Source of the DNA: DATFVB01 sp963714035
GTDB lineage: Bacteria; Acidobacteriota; Thermoanaerobaculia; UBA5066; DATFVB01
DNA: 64,000 nucleotides
Reading direction: 5' to 3'
NCBI GenBank assembly: GCA_963714035.1
Contig: OY970224.1
Coordinates: forward strand, 992,001 to 1,056,000
The notes under the pieces were generated by a model. That model did no database searches and was not told the origin of the DNA. It saw nothing but the letters and a program-made list of their open reading frames with translations. Positions 16,644 to 28,072 of this stretch are shown piece after piece (positions within the stretch are counted from its first letter, which is position 1; the number at the start of each line of letters is the position of its first letter). The translations under genes were made by a program, and so were the position numbers.

Positions 16644-17438
16644 ATGCCGCGTCCCGCTTCGCCGAAACGTCCCTCCGCTCTCCGCGTCGCGATCCGCGGG
16701 CGCGGGCGGGCCGGACGCGCGCTCCATCGGGCGCTCGCCGGGGCCGCGATCCGCGTCTCCTGGGTGCCGCGCCGCTCCGCGCGGCCGGCGTCCTTCGACG
16801 TCCTCGTGCTGGCCGTCCCGGACGACGCGATCGCCGCCGAATCCGACCGTCTGCTCCGCGCCGGAGCCCGCGCGCGTTGCGCGATGCATCTCTCCGGAGC
16901 GCTCCCGGCCGGAATCCTCGCCGGATGGAGGAGAACCGGCGGCGCCGCCGTTTCGTTCCACCCGCTCCGGTCGTTCGCCGGGGCGCGGGGAGAAACCGCG
17001 GCCGGCGTCGACGTCGCGATCGAGGGGGACGCGCGCGGCCTCGCGATCGCCCGCCGGATCGCGGGCCGGATCGGCGCGCGCGCGTGGCCCGTCGCGACCG
17101 CCGCGAAACCGCTCTACCACGCGGCCGCGGCCGCGGCGGCCGGCGGGACCGCAATCCTCGTCGCCCTCGCGGCGGAGGCGGCCGTCCGCGCCGGAATGCC
17201 GCCCCGGCGCGCGATCCCCGCGATGGCCGCCCTCGCCTCCGAAGCCGCGCGGAACGTGGGCGCGCGCGGCTTCCCGCGCGGACTCACGGGCCCGCTCGCT
17301 CGCGGCGACGAGGGCACGCTTCGTCTGCACCGGCGCGCGCTGTCGCCGTTGCCCGACCTCGCCGCCGTCTCCGCGGCGCTCGCTGCCGGCGCCGCGGCGC
17401 TCGGCCGCCGCCGGAAGGGCGTCCGGCGTCGAAAATGA
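16644..17438 (+). CDS. Rossmann-fold DUF2520 protein
   Basis: A 264-residue protein with an N-terminal Rossmann nucleotide-binding strand (VAIRGRGRAGRALHRAL), the HLSGAL and SFHPLRSF motifs and a helical C-terminal DUF2520 domain with KPLYHAAA and LTGPLARGD. This architecture is found in 6-phosphogluconate-dehydrogenase-like oxidoreductases of unassigned substrate that often sit near pantothenate genes in other genomes; here there is no such neighbour. Divergent from hrcA with only 27-39 bases between, so both promoters must be compact or overlapping. Alanine and arginine content is extreme even for this genome. Confidence 0.85.
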   Translation: MPRPASPKRPSALRVAIRGRGRAGRALHRALAGAAIRVSWVPRRSARPASFDVLVLAVPDDAIAAESDRLLRAGARARCAMHLSGALPAGILAGWRRTGGAAVSFHPLRSFAGARGETAAGVDVAIEGDARGLAIARRIAGRIGARAWPVATAAKPLYHAAAAAAAGGTAILVALAAEAAVRAGMPPRRAIPAMAALASEAARNVGARGFPRGLTGPLARGDEGTLRLHRRALSPLPDLAAVSAALAAGAAALGRRRKGVRRRK

Positions 17439-17448
17439 CCGGAACGGC

Positions 17449-17476
17449 TTGGACTTTCCCGTCCGGCTGATAGAAT
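17449..17476 (+). promoter_or_regulatory. Promoter of the MglA-type GTPase gene
   Basis: TTGGAC (17449-17454), 16-base spacer and TAGAAT (17471-17476), 45 bases before the ATG; GTAAGGGAG then forms a ribosome-binding site. Confidence 0.55.
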
Positions 17477-17521
17477 GGCCCCGGCGTTTTCGCCCATTCA
17501 TGTAAGGGAGCACACGGCCCG

Positions 17522-18856
17522 ATGGTTTTCTTCAACTACGCCACGATGCAGATGGCGGCGAAGGTCGTCTACTACGGCCCCGGACTCTGCGGAAAAACCA
17601 CCAACCTCCACCACATCTACGGAAAGACGGCGCCCGGCTCGCGGGGAGAGATGATCTCGCTCGAAACCGAGACGGACCGGACTCTTTTCTTCGATCTCCT
17701 GCCGATCGACGTGGGGGTGATCGGCGGGTTCAAGACCCGACTCCAGCTCTACACCGTTCCGGGGCAGGTCTTCTACAACACGACCCGCAAGCTCGTCCTG
17801 CGGGGCGTGGACGGCATCGTCTTCGTCGCCGACTCGCAGCGGGCGATGAAAGACGCCAACGTCGAGAGCTTCCAGAACATGGAATCGAATCTCCAGGAGA
17901 TCGGCCTCTCCGCGTCGGAGATCCCTCTCGTGCTCCAGTTCAACAAGAGGGACCTCGCCAACGTCCTCACCCTCGACGAGCTCCGGGCGTCGCTCGACCC
18001 GAAGGGGCACTTCGCGTACGTCGAGGCGGTGGCGCTCCGCGGCGACGGGGTCTTCGAGACGCTCAAGGAAATCTCGAAGCTCACGCTGAAGGCGCTCAAG
18101 AAAAAGATGCTCGGCGACGACAAGCCGTCGCGCACGCTGGCCCGGCCGGTCGCCCCGGCGGCAGCGCCCCAGCCCGCCGCGCCGGCTCCGGCGCCCGCCG
18201 CGACTCCGGCCCTCGAGGCGGCGGCGGAGGAACCTCGCGTTTCGCTCTCCGATCTCCGCGCCGACGCCGAGGCCGCCGCGACCGCGCTCGCCGAGCAGAT
18301 CGATACCGACGCGCTCTTCGAGAACGCCGAGGCGCTCGACGACATGCCTCCGCCGGGCGCGCCTCCTCCGGTCTCGCCGGAATTTCTCGCCGAAGCGCGC
18401 GACGAGCTTCCCGGACCGGCGGGCGGGCGCGTCCCCGCTCCCGACGACGCCGTGCAGGTCGACTTCGAACAGGCCGCCGTGGCGCCGGCGGGCGACGTCG
18501 TCAAGCACGTCAAGGTGAGATCGAACGTCGACATCCTCTCGGAGCTCGAGAAGCTGAGGAAGAACGCGACGCTGAAGCCGATGCCGTCCGCGCCGCGGGC
18601 GCGCACCGCCGGGCTCTCGATCGACGACCTCCTCTCGACCGGATTGAACCACCGGCGGGAAGTTCAGAAGCTCTACGAGATCGAAGTCCGGAAGAAGGAC
18701 CTGACGCGCGCCGGCCGTCTCGTGTTCGCGGTCCATCTCGACGACGGACGGAACAAGCCGCTCGGCGAGGAACGGCGATACGAGATCGACCTCGCGGACA
18801 TGCGCGACATCGAGAAGCTCCTCGTCTCCCTGAAACTCCACGTCACGGGAAAATGA
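17522..18856 (+). CDS. mglA: MglA-type small GTPase with long C-terminal extension
   Basis: Ras-like GTPase of the bacterial MglA family, which controls polarity and motility in Myxococcus and similar processes elsewhere. Residues 1-195 form the GTPase: P-loop GPGLCGKTT (19-27), switch motif TVPGQ (78-82, MglA-specific in place of DxxG) and base-recognition NKRD (141-144). Unlike classical MglA (about 195 residues), it continues to 444 with a Pro/Ala-rich linker (200-225), an acidic region and a conserved-looking tail rich in basic and acidic residues (about 330-440). No MglB roadblock gene adjoins it. The own promoter suggests independent expression. Confidence 0.9.
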   Translation: MVFFNYATMQMAAKVVYYGPGLCGKTTNLHHIYGKTAPGSRGEMISLETETDRTLFFDLLPIDVGVIGGFKTRLQLYTVPGQVFYNTTRKLVLRGVDGIVFVADSQRAMKDANVESFQNMESNLQEIGLSASEIPLVLQFNKRDLANVLTLDELRASLDPKGHFAYVEAVALRGDGVFETLKEISKLTLKALKKKMLGDDKPSRTLARPVAPAAAPQPAAPAPAPAATPALEAAAEEPRVSLSDLRADAEAAATALAEQIDTDALFENAEALDDMPPPGAPPPVSPEFLAEARDELPGPAGGRVPAPDDAVQVDFEQAAVAPAGDVVKHVKVRSNVDILSELEKLRKNATLKPMPSAPRARTAGLSIDDLLSTGLNHRREVQKLYEIEVRKKDLTRAGRLVFAVHLDDGRNKPLGEERRYEIDLADMRDIEKLLVSLKLHVTGK

Positions 18857-18940
18857 TCGACGGGCATAGCCCGTGGAAAACGATCGACGGGCCCAGCCCG
18901 CGGAAAAACGATTGACGGGCGGCCGCCCGTCTGTTAAAAA
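18857..18940 (+). repeat. Three tandem GC hairpins, probable terminator cluster
   Basis: Three units of about 28 bases, each beginning GATYGACGGGC and ending in an A-run. Palindromes are ACGGGC-ATA-GCCCGT (18860-18874), CGGGC-CCA-GCCCG (18888-18900) and the perfect ACGGGCGGCCGCCCGT (18915-18930). They fill the gap between the GTPase stop and mltD. Confidence 0.7.
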
Positions 18941-18946
18941 GTTGAA

Positions 18947-20584
18947 GTGCAGCCCTCCGGAAGGCTTCTTCTCCCTGTTTCCGCTTTTGCCTTGCTCCTC
19001 GTCTCCTGTGCGCAGACGCCGCCGCCGCGCGCGGTCGTCGTCGCGGCCCCCGAGGCCGTCGCGCTCCCCGCCCCTTCCGCGATCGACCGCTCGACGGAGC
19101 TCTTCTACACGGGCAAGCAGGCGGCGCTGTCGGGCGACTTCGACTGCGCGGAAGCCCAGTTCCAGCTCGCCCTGAACGCGGTGATCCCGCCCGGCTCGGA
19201 CCGCCCGTCCTCCCCCGAGGTCGAGGAGTTCTCGGCGTCTCTCTACGACTCCATCCAGCGTTACGAAGCGATGGCGCCCTCGGCCGGCGACGCCGACGGC
19301 GGCGAACCGCGGGGACTTCCGGACGAGCTCCAGGGCATCTCCGGACAGACCTCGGAGGCGGACCTCCAGCGGGCCCGCGAAGCGGTCAAGACGGACGATC
19401 GCGCCGGCACGTTCGACATCCCGATCACCGTCAACGACTCCGTGCTCGCGATGGTCGCGAGCTTCTCCGCCCGCGAATCGGTCCGGGAGCGGTTCTCGGA
19501 GGGCCTCGTTCGCTCCGGACGGTACATGCCGATGATTCGCGAGGTCTTCCGAAAGGCCGGGCTGCCGACGGACCTCGCGTACGTCGCGATGATCGAGTCC
19601 TCGTTCAAGACGCGGGCTCGCTCGCGCGCGCGGGCGCAGGGGGTCTGGCAGTTCATCGCGCCCACCGGACGCCGATACGGCCTGCGCAGCGGCCGGATCG
19701 TCGACGAGCGCTCCGATCCGATCAAGGCGACGGAAGCCGCCGCCGGGTATTTCCGCGACCTGTACGAGATGTTCGGCGACTGGTATCTCGCGATGGCGGC
19801 CTACGACAGCGGCGAGGGGCGTGTCGCCCGCGCGATCTCGCGAACGGGCACCGACAACTACTGGGAGCTCTGCCGACTCGGGGCGCTGCCCCGCGAAACG
19901 CGTCTCTACGTGCCGTCCGTGATCGCGGCCGCGCTCATCGACAAGAACCAGGAGCACTACGGGTTCGCGGTCGATCCCGAGGACCCCATGGAATTCGAGA
20001 CCGCGAAGCTCGAAAAGCCCGTGGATCTGCGCCAGGTCGCGCGCGTCTGCGGGATCGCCTACGAAGATCTCGCGGAGCTGAACCCCGAGCTGCGCACGTT
20101 CGTCACGCCGCGCGGGGGCTCCGGATACGACCTGCGCGTCCCGCGCGGGCTCGCCGCCGCGGTCGAGGCGAAGGCGGGCGCGCTGCCGGAAGCCGCGGTC
20201 CCGGCCCTCCGGCGCCACCGCGTGCGGCCCGGCGAAACTCTGGCGAAGGTGGCGCGCCGTTACGGTGTTTCCGAAGCATCGCTCGCCGAGGCCAACGATC
20301 TTCCCCGGGGCGCGAAACTCGCTCCCCGGCGGATGCTCGAGATCCCCGACCCGGAGCCGGAGGCGTATGCCGCCCGGCGCGAAAAAGGGCGCCACGTCTC
20401 CCGCGACGCCGCGCTCGGCGAAGACCTCGCCCGCACCCACTACCGCGTCCGCCGCGGCGACACGTTGTTCTCGATCGCGACCCGTCATCACACGACCGTC
20501 GACAAGCTGCGGGAGTGGAACGGGCTCGGCGACGGCGCCGCGATCCGGCCGGGGGAACGACTCGCGGTCGCGCAGAGCCGTTAG
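18947..20584 (+). CDS. mltD: Membrane-bound lytic transglycosylase D-like
   Basis: Cleaves peptidoglycan glycan strands in the periplasm. The 545-residue protein has a lipoprotein signal ending LLVSC (Cys21), a family 23 lysozyme-like domain with AYVAMIESSFKTRARS (catalytic Glu217), GVWQFIAPTGRRYGL and AMAAYDSGEGRV, and two C-terminal LysM domains (about residues 425-470 and 497-543; VRPGETLAKVARRYGV and VRRGDTLFSIATRHHT). The order lipid anchor, SLT, LysM repeats is that of MltD. GTG 18947 gives a full signal peptide. It follows the triple hairpin, so it is probably transcribed separately from the GTPase. Confidence 0.94.
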   Translation: MQPSGRLLLPVSAFALLLVSCAQTPPPRAVVVAAPEAVALPAPSAIDRSTELFYTGKQAALSGDFDCAEAQFQLALNAVIPPGSDRPSSPEVEEFSASLYDSIQRYEAMAPSAGDADGGEPRGLPDELQGISGQTSEADLQRAREAVKTDDRAGTFDIPITVNDSVLAMVASFSARESVRERFSEGLVRSGRYMPMIREVFRKAGLPTDLAYVAMIESSFKTRARSRARAQGVWQFIAPTGRRYGLRSGRIVDERSDPIKATEAAAGYFRDLYEMFGDWYLAMAAYDSGEGRVARAISRTGTDNYWELCRLGALPRETRLYVPSVIAAALIDKNQEHYGFAVDPEDPMEFETAKLEKPVDLRQVARVCGIAYEDLAELNPELRTFVTPRGGSGYDLRVPRGLAAAVEAKAGALPEAAVPALRRHRVRPGETLAKVARRYGVSEASLAEANDLPRGAKLAPRRMLEIPDPEPEAYAARREKGRHVSRDAALGEDLARTHYRVRRGDTLFSIATRHHTTVDKLREWNGLGDGAAIRPGERLAVAQSR

Positions 20585-20597
20585 CGACTTTTTCCGT

Positions 20598-20626
20598 TTG
20601 AAAGCCGCGCGCGTCCGCGGTATCCT
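20598..20626 (+). promoter_or_regulatory. Sigma-70-type promoter of comM
   Basis: TTGAAA (20598-20603), 17-base spacer, TATCCT (20621-20626); comM ATG follows 58 bases later behind GGAGGAG. Confidence 0.6.
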
Positions 20627-20683
20627 TTCACCGTCCTCCTCACCGCATCGCGGCTCTTCCTCCGCCTCCCGGAGGAGCCGGTC

Positions 20684-22222
20684 ATGCTGTCCCGAATTCA
20701 TTCCGCCGCGATCGACGGCACCGAAGCCCGAATCCTCGACGTCGAGGCGGACGTCTCCCACGGCCTGCCGTCATTTTCGATCGTCGGGCTTCCCGACGCC
20801 GCCGTCAAGGAAAGCCGCGACCGCGTCCGGGCGGCCCTGCGCAACTGCGGTTTCGACTTCCCGCCCCGCGCGGTCACCGTGAACCTCGCCCCGGCCGACT
20901 GGCGCAAGGAGGGCTCCGCCCTCGACCTCGCCGTCGCCGCCGCCCTCCTGTCGACCGCGGGCGTCCTCCCCGCCGGCGGCTCGCGTCGGGTCCTCGTCGG
21001 CGAGCTCGCGCTCGACGGCGCCCTGCGCCCGGTGCGGGGAGCGCTCGCGATCGCCGCGGCGGCCGCCGACGAAGGGTTCGACGAGGTGGTCGTCCCCCGG
21101 GAGAACGCGCGAGAAGCCGCGGCGGTCGGGCGGATCGCCTCGATCGGGGCCGCGTCGCTGACCGAGGCGATCGCCCACCTGCGGGGGGAACAGCCGATCC
21201 CTCCCGCGGCGGCCGACCCGAGCGATTTCGCTCCCTCCCGCTTCGCCGAGGATTTCTCGGACATCGCGGGCCAGGCGATCGCCCGGCGCGCGATCGAGAT
21301 CGCGGCGGCCGGCGGTCACAACATCCTCCTCTTCGGGCCGCCCGGTGCGGGAAAGACGATGCTCGCCCGCCGGCTGACGTCGATCCTCCCGCCCTGGACG
21401 CGCGACGAGGCGATCGAGGCGACGCGCGTCCATTCGATCGCCGGGCTGCTGGCGCCCGGGCGCGGTCTCCTCGCGGAGCGCCCCTTCCGCGCGCCGCACC
21501 ACAGCGTTTCCTACGCGGGGCTCGTCGGCGGCGGAGCGCATCCCCGGCCGGGCGAGGCGTCGCTCGCGCATCGCGGCGTCCTTTTCCTCGACGAGCTCCC
21601 GGAATTCCGCCGCGACGCCCTCGAAGTCGTCCGGCAGCCCCTCGAAGAAAAGCGGGTGACGATCGCCCGAGCCTCCGGAGCGAGCGTGTTCCCGGCGGAC
21701 TTCCAGCTCATCGCCGCGATGAACCCCTGTCCGTGCGGTTACCTCGGAGATCCGCGCCGCGCCTGCCGCTGCTCCCGTTACGAGATCGAGCGGTACCGCT
21801 CGAAGCTCTCGGGGCCGCTGCTCGACCGGATCGACCTGCACGTCCGCGTTCCGGCGGTTCCCTTCCGCGATCTGACCGCGGCCGGGTCGTCCGAGCCTTC
21901 CTCCGCGATCCGCGCCCGCGTCATTCGTGCCCGCGGCCGGGCGCGCGCCCGCTCGACCCGCCGCGCGGCGATCTCCTGCAACGCGGCGATTCCGGGCTCG
22001 CTCGTCCGGAAAATTGCTCATCCCACCGACGAGGCGCTCGCGATTCTCGAGTTCGCCTCCCGGAAGATCGGGCTGTCCGCCCGCGCCATCCATCGAGCGC
22101 TCCGCGTGGGCCTCACGATCGCGGATCTCGCGGGCGCCGAGCGGGTCGAGGCGCCCCACGCGGCGGAGGCGATCGGCTATCGAGGGCTCGATCGGGCGGT
22201 CTCCGAGGGCCTGTCCGGATGA
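20684..22222 (+). CDS. comM: ComM/YifB-family AAA+ protein (Mg-chelatase-like)
   Basis: Hexameric helicase that promotes branch migration during natural transformation in Vibrio; the family is widespread. The 512-residue protein has the N-terminal Lon-protease-like domain (IVGLPDAAVKESRDRVRAAL), Walker A GPPGAGKT (218-225), Walker B FLDELPEF, the zinc-like NPCPCGYLGD...CRCS region and the C-terminal magnesium-chelatase helical domain. Length is typical. ATG 20684 has GGAGGAG upstream. No other competence gene is close, which is usual. Confidence 0.95.
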   Translation: MLSRIHSAAIDGTEARILDVEADVSHGLPSFSIVGLPDAAVKESRDRVRAALRNCGFDFPPRAVTVNLAPADWRKEGSALDLAVAAALLSTAGVLPAGGSRRVLVGELALDGALRPVRGALAIAAAAADEGFDEVVVPRENAREAAAVGRIASIGAASLTEAIAHLRGEQPIPPAAADPSDFAPSRFAEDFSDIAGQAIARRAIEIAAAGGHNILLFGPPGAGKTMLARRLTSILPPWTRDEAIEATRVHSIAGLLAPGRGLLAERPFRAPHHSVSYAGLVGGGAHPRPGEASLAHRGVLFLDELPEFRRDALEVVRQPLEEKRVTIARASGASVFPADFQLIAAMNPCPCGYLGDPRRACRCSRYEIERYRSKLSGPLLDRIDLHVRVPAVPFRDLTAAGSSEPSSAIRARVIRARGRARARSTRRAAISCNAAIPGSLVRKIAHPTDEALAILEFASRKIGLSARAIHRALRVGLTIADLAGAERVEAPHAAEAIGYRGLDRAVSEGLSG

Positions 22223-22299
22223 CCGGGGAAAGGCCCGAGAGCGCTGGACGATTTACGCAACTCCATGAATCCACGAGTCGTTTTCGTGAAGCTTTCGGG

Positions 22300-22327
22300 T
22301 TGACTCGCTCGTTTCGGGAGATATACT
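22300..22327 (+). promoter_or_regulatory. Promoter of the M23 peptidase gene
   Basis: TTGACT (22300-22305), 16-base spacer, TATACT (22322-22327), 50 bases before the ATG. One of the best matches to a sigma-70 consensus in the window. Confidence 0.65.
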
Positions 22328-22377
22328 GCCGGAACTTTCCCGGAAACCCCGGATCCCCGGAGGTCGCAAAGGCAACG

Positions 22378-23235
22378 ATGGGACGGAACTACAACACGAT
22401 CATCTTCGTGCCCCACGCGCGCGCGAAGTTCCGCAAGCTCCGGGTGGCTTCGTCTCTCCTCTGGTCGGCCGGGGCCGCCCTCGGCGCCCTTCTCGTGATC
22501 GCGGCGACCTTCACCACTCTCTACTTCGTTTCGGTCCGGAAGGACCGGCAGTATCGCGCGACCCTCCTCGAGAACGAAAGGTTGAAGACGTCGGCGGAAA
22601 AGATGACGACCCGCCTCGCGCAGCTATCCCGCAAGCTCGACGATTTCGAAGAGCGGACCCGAAAGCTCGCGATCGTCGCCGGCCTGCCGGCGCTCGCCGA
22701 CGCGGGGCGCGGCGGGTCCGGGGGCGCCCTTCCCGACGGGGAGAACGGCGCCTTCGACCTGCAGGGGCGCGGCCGTTCGCTCGACGAGCGCCTGATCGGG
22801 CTGGAGAAGAAGCTCGCCCAGCAGAACGCGCTCCTTTCCAATACTCCGTCGATCGAGCCGGTTCCCGGGCTGATCACCTGCGGCTTCGGCGAACGGAGCG
22901 ATCCGTTTACGGAGGAGCCGGCATTCCACACCGGCATCGACATTTCGAGCCCCCGCGGCCACTCGGTCGTCGCCTCCGCCGAGGGAACCGTGGTCAAGGC
23001 GGGCTGGGTCAACGGATACGGGCGATGCGTCGAGGTCGCGCACGGGCTCGGGCTCCGGACGCTCTACGGGCATCTGGACGAGATCCACGTTTTCGAGGGC
23101 CAGCGCGTGTCGCGCGGCCAGGCCATCGGCGTCGTCGGAACGACGGGACGCTCGACCGGGCCGCACCTGCATTACGAGGTGAGGCTGGACAATCGGGCCG
23201 TCAATCCGCTTCCTTACATTCTCGACGCAAGGTAG
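22378..23235 (+). CDS. M23-family peptidoglycan endopeptidase, membrane anchored
   Basis: A 285-residue bitopic envelope protein: basic N-terminus, one membrane helix (about 25-50), coiled coil (50-100), linker, then a LytM/M23 zinc peptidase domain (165-285). Zinc ligands are visible as His184 and Asp188 (FHTGIDIS) and His265 in GPHLHYE; all catalytic residues are present, so it should be active rather than a degenerate EnvC/NlpD-type activator. ATG 22378 is preceded by its own promoter; a longer frame upstream is a comM shadow. It probably cuts peptide cross-links during growth or division. Confidence 0.92.
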   Translation: MGRNYNTIIFVPHARAKFRKLRVASSLLWSAGAALGALLVIAATFTTLYFVSVRKDRQYRATLLENERLKTSAEKMTTRLAQLSRKLDDFEERTRKLAIVAGLPALADAGRGGSGGALPDGENGAFDLQGRGRSLDERLIGLEKKLAQQNALLSNTPSIEPVPGLITCGFGERSDPFTEEPAFHTGIDISSPRGHSVVASAEGTVVKAGWVNGYGRCVEVAHGLGLRTLYGHLDEIHVFEGQRVSRGQAIGVVGTTGRSTGPHLHYEVRLDNRAVNPLPYILDAR

Positions 23236-23251
23236 GCAGGCGCGGTGATAC

Positions 23252-23402
23252 CGTCGGCCTCGCGCGCGCCGCTGCGCGGCTGGAACGCTGCGGCCTCCCA
23301 GATCGCGGACCTCCTCGCCTCGGTTACTTCGGCGAGACTTTCCGCGATCTGACCTTCGCGGCTCGCCTTCTCGGCTCGGCCGCTCCGGCGCCCCAGTGCC
23401 CC
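23252..23402 (+). repeat. Composite hairpin repeat, copy A
   Basis: Outer arms AGATCGCGGA (23300-23309) and TCCGCGATCT (23341-23350), inner arms CTCGCC (23314-23319) and GGCGAG (23331-23336), loop TCGGTTACTTC (23320-23330). About 110 bases match the inverted copy at 53.3 kb with only a few differences. Confidence 0.85.
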
Positions 23403-23556
23403 GGTGCTCCGTCGAATTCCGGGATCGATTCCGAGGGTCGCTTTCGCATCGCATTCCGCCCTCGAACTTCCCGCGCCTGACCGTCTCGAATCAGTAGCGA
23501 CACCCGGGGTCCCCTCCCGCCCCGGCGCAAGGCGCGTTCATGCGCGAGCCAGGTGG

Positions 23557-23636
23557 GATGCGGGCGGCCCGGCCCGCGGGCGAGGCATACCGGCGGCGTA
23601 TGTTGAGCCCGCGGGCGGGCCGCCCGCGCCCGCATC
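23557..23636. repeat. Very long GC-rich hairpin
   Basis: Left arm 23557-23581 and right arm 23607-23636 pair over about 24 bases with one mismatch and a six-base insertion in the right arm. The loop has a smaller CATAC/GTATG stem. Confidence 0.7.
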
Positions 23637-23707
23637 GCTCGATGCATGGACGCGCCTCCCCAAGCGGTGAAATCTATTTGATAAACTAACGGTTTACACA
23701 GAATCAG

Positions 23708-26481
<2,774 letters not shown>

Positions 26482-26485
<4 letters not shown>

Positions 26486-27990
26486 GCGACCCGGCCGGCG
26501 AGATCCCCTTCGCGCTCACCTTCGACGACGTCCTCCTCCTGCCCGCCCATTCGACGATCCATCCGCGCGAGGCGGACCTCCGCAGCCGGATCACGTCGAA
26601 GATCGCGCTGAACATTCCGATCGTTTCCGCGGCGATGGACACGGTGACCGAGTCGCGCCTCGCGATCGCGATGGCGCAGCAGGGAGGTCTCGGGGTCGTC
26701 CACAAGAACCTCTCGATCGAGTCGCAGGCGGCGGAAGTCGACAAGGTCAAGCGCTCCGAGTCGGGGATGATCGTCGACCCGGTGACCTGCCATCCCGAGC
26801 AGCCGATCCACGAGGCGCTCGCCGTGATGCGGAAATACAAGATTTCCGGCGTCCCGATCGTCGACCACGCCGGTAAGCTCGTCGGGATCCTCACGAACCG
26901 CGACCTCCGCTTCGAGACGAAGCTCGACAACCCGATCTCCTCGCGGATGACGAAGGAGCACCTGATCACGACGCCGGTCGGGACGTCGCTCGAAGCCGCC
27001 AAGGAGCTCCTCCATCAGCACCGGATCGAGAAGCTCCTCGTCGTCGACCGCCAGGGAAACCTGAAGGGCCTGATCACGGTCAAGGACATCCAGAAGCAGA
27101 TCAAGTACCCGAACGCGTGCAAGGACCGGCTCGGACGGCTGCGGGTCGCGGCCGCCGTCGGCGTGGCGCCCGACCTGCTCGACCGCGCCGCCGCCCTGAT
27201 CCGCGCTCAGGCCGATCTCCTCGTCCTCGACTCCTCGCACGGACACAGCCAGGGCGTCCTCGACGCGCTCGCGGAGCTGAAGAGCCGGTTCCCGGAGACC
27301 CCGGTCGTCGCGGGGAACGTCGCCACCTATGAGGGCGCCCGGGACCTCGTCCGGCTCGGCGCGGACGCCGTCAAGGTCGGCATCGGACCCGGGTCGATCT
27401 GCACGACCCGCGTCGTGACGGGAGCCGGGGTCCCGCAGATCCACGCGATCCGCGAGTGCGCCCGCGCGCTCGCCGGCACGGAGGTCCCGCTCATCGCGGA
27501 CGGCGGCATCAAGTACTCCGGCGACATCACCAAGGCGATCGCGGCCGGCGCGCACGTCGTGATGATCGGGTCGCTCTTCGCCGGAACCGAAGAATCCCCC
27601 GGCGAGACGATCCTGTACCAGGGGCGCACGTTCAAGGCCTACCGGGGCATGGGATCGCTCGCCGCGATGAAGGCCGGGTCCTCCGACCGCTACTTCCAGG
27701 ACACGTCCGACGAGAGCTTCACGGCGGACAACGGAGGGGGCGGCGGAACGCTCTCGAAGCTCGTGCCCGAGGGAATCGAGGGGATGGTCCCGTTCAAAGG
27801 GTCGCTCTCGGGCCTCGTGCACCAGCTGACCGGTGGTCTCCGGAGCGGAATGGGGCTCACGGGATCGAAGGACATCGAGGCGCTGCGCACGACCGCGAGG
27901 TTCGTCCGGATCTCGGCGGCGGGACTGAAGGAGTCGCACGCGCACGACGTCGTCGTGACCAAGGAAGCTCCGAACTATCGTGTGGACTGA
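26482..27990 (+). CDS. guaB: IMP dehydrogenase
   Basis: Oxidises IMP to XMP with NAD, the committed step to GMP. The 502-residue protein starts with FALTFDDVLLLPAHS, carries two CBS domains (about residues 97-210; SGVPIVD and LLVVD strands), the catalytic loop GPGSICTTR with Cys307, and DGGIKYSGDITKAIAAGA. Length is typical. The GTG at 26482 overlaps the secA stop by four bases; a much longer open frame upstream is a secA shadow. Purine genes purB and hpt elsewhere in the window are not linked to it. Confidence 0.98.
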
Positions 27991-28072
27991 CCCGTGCGGG
28001 GCGAGGCATCGAACCGGAAGTCAATCTACTGAATTCGTGTGTTAATTCCCCGATCCCGGCTCGCTCGGGAGC

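Larger units (their letters stand above)
23236..23707. other. Gene-free region before secA with repeat and large hairpin
   Basis: 472 bases without a credible gene. It contains a copy of the composite hairpin repeat (23252-23402), a very long GC hairpin (23557-23636) and, just before secA, an AT-rich leader (about 23665-23707) that probably holds the secA promoter, although I could not fix -35 and -10 boxes. Confidence 0.65.

Noticed and set aside
17498..20761. 1087-codon open frame on the minus strand
   Set aside because: It is antisense to the GTPase, mltD and the intergenic hairpins; composition is Arg/Asp/Val-rich as expected of a high-GC shadow and no domain is recognisable.
23255..23454. 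Near-identical short peptides encoded at 23.3-23.45 kb and 53.26-53.48 kb
   Set aside because: The similarity is that of the DNA repeat; hairpin structure and absent ribosome-binding sites argue against a small protein family.
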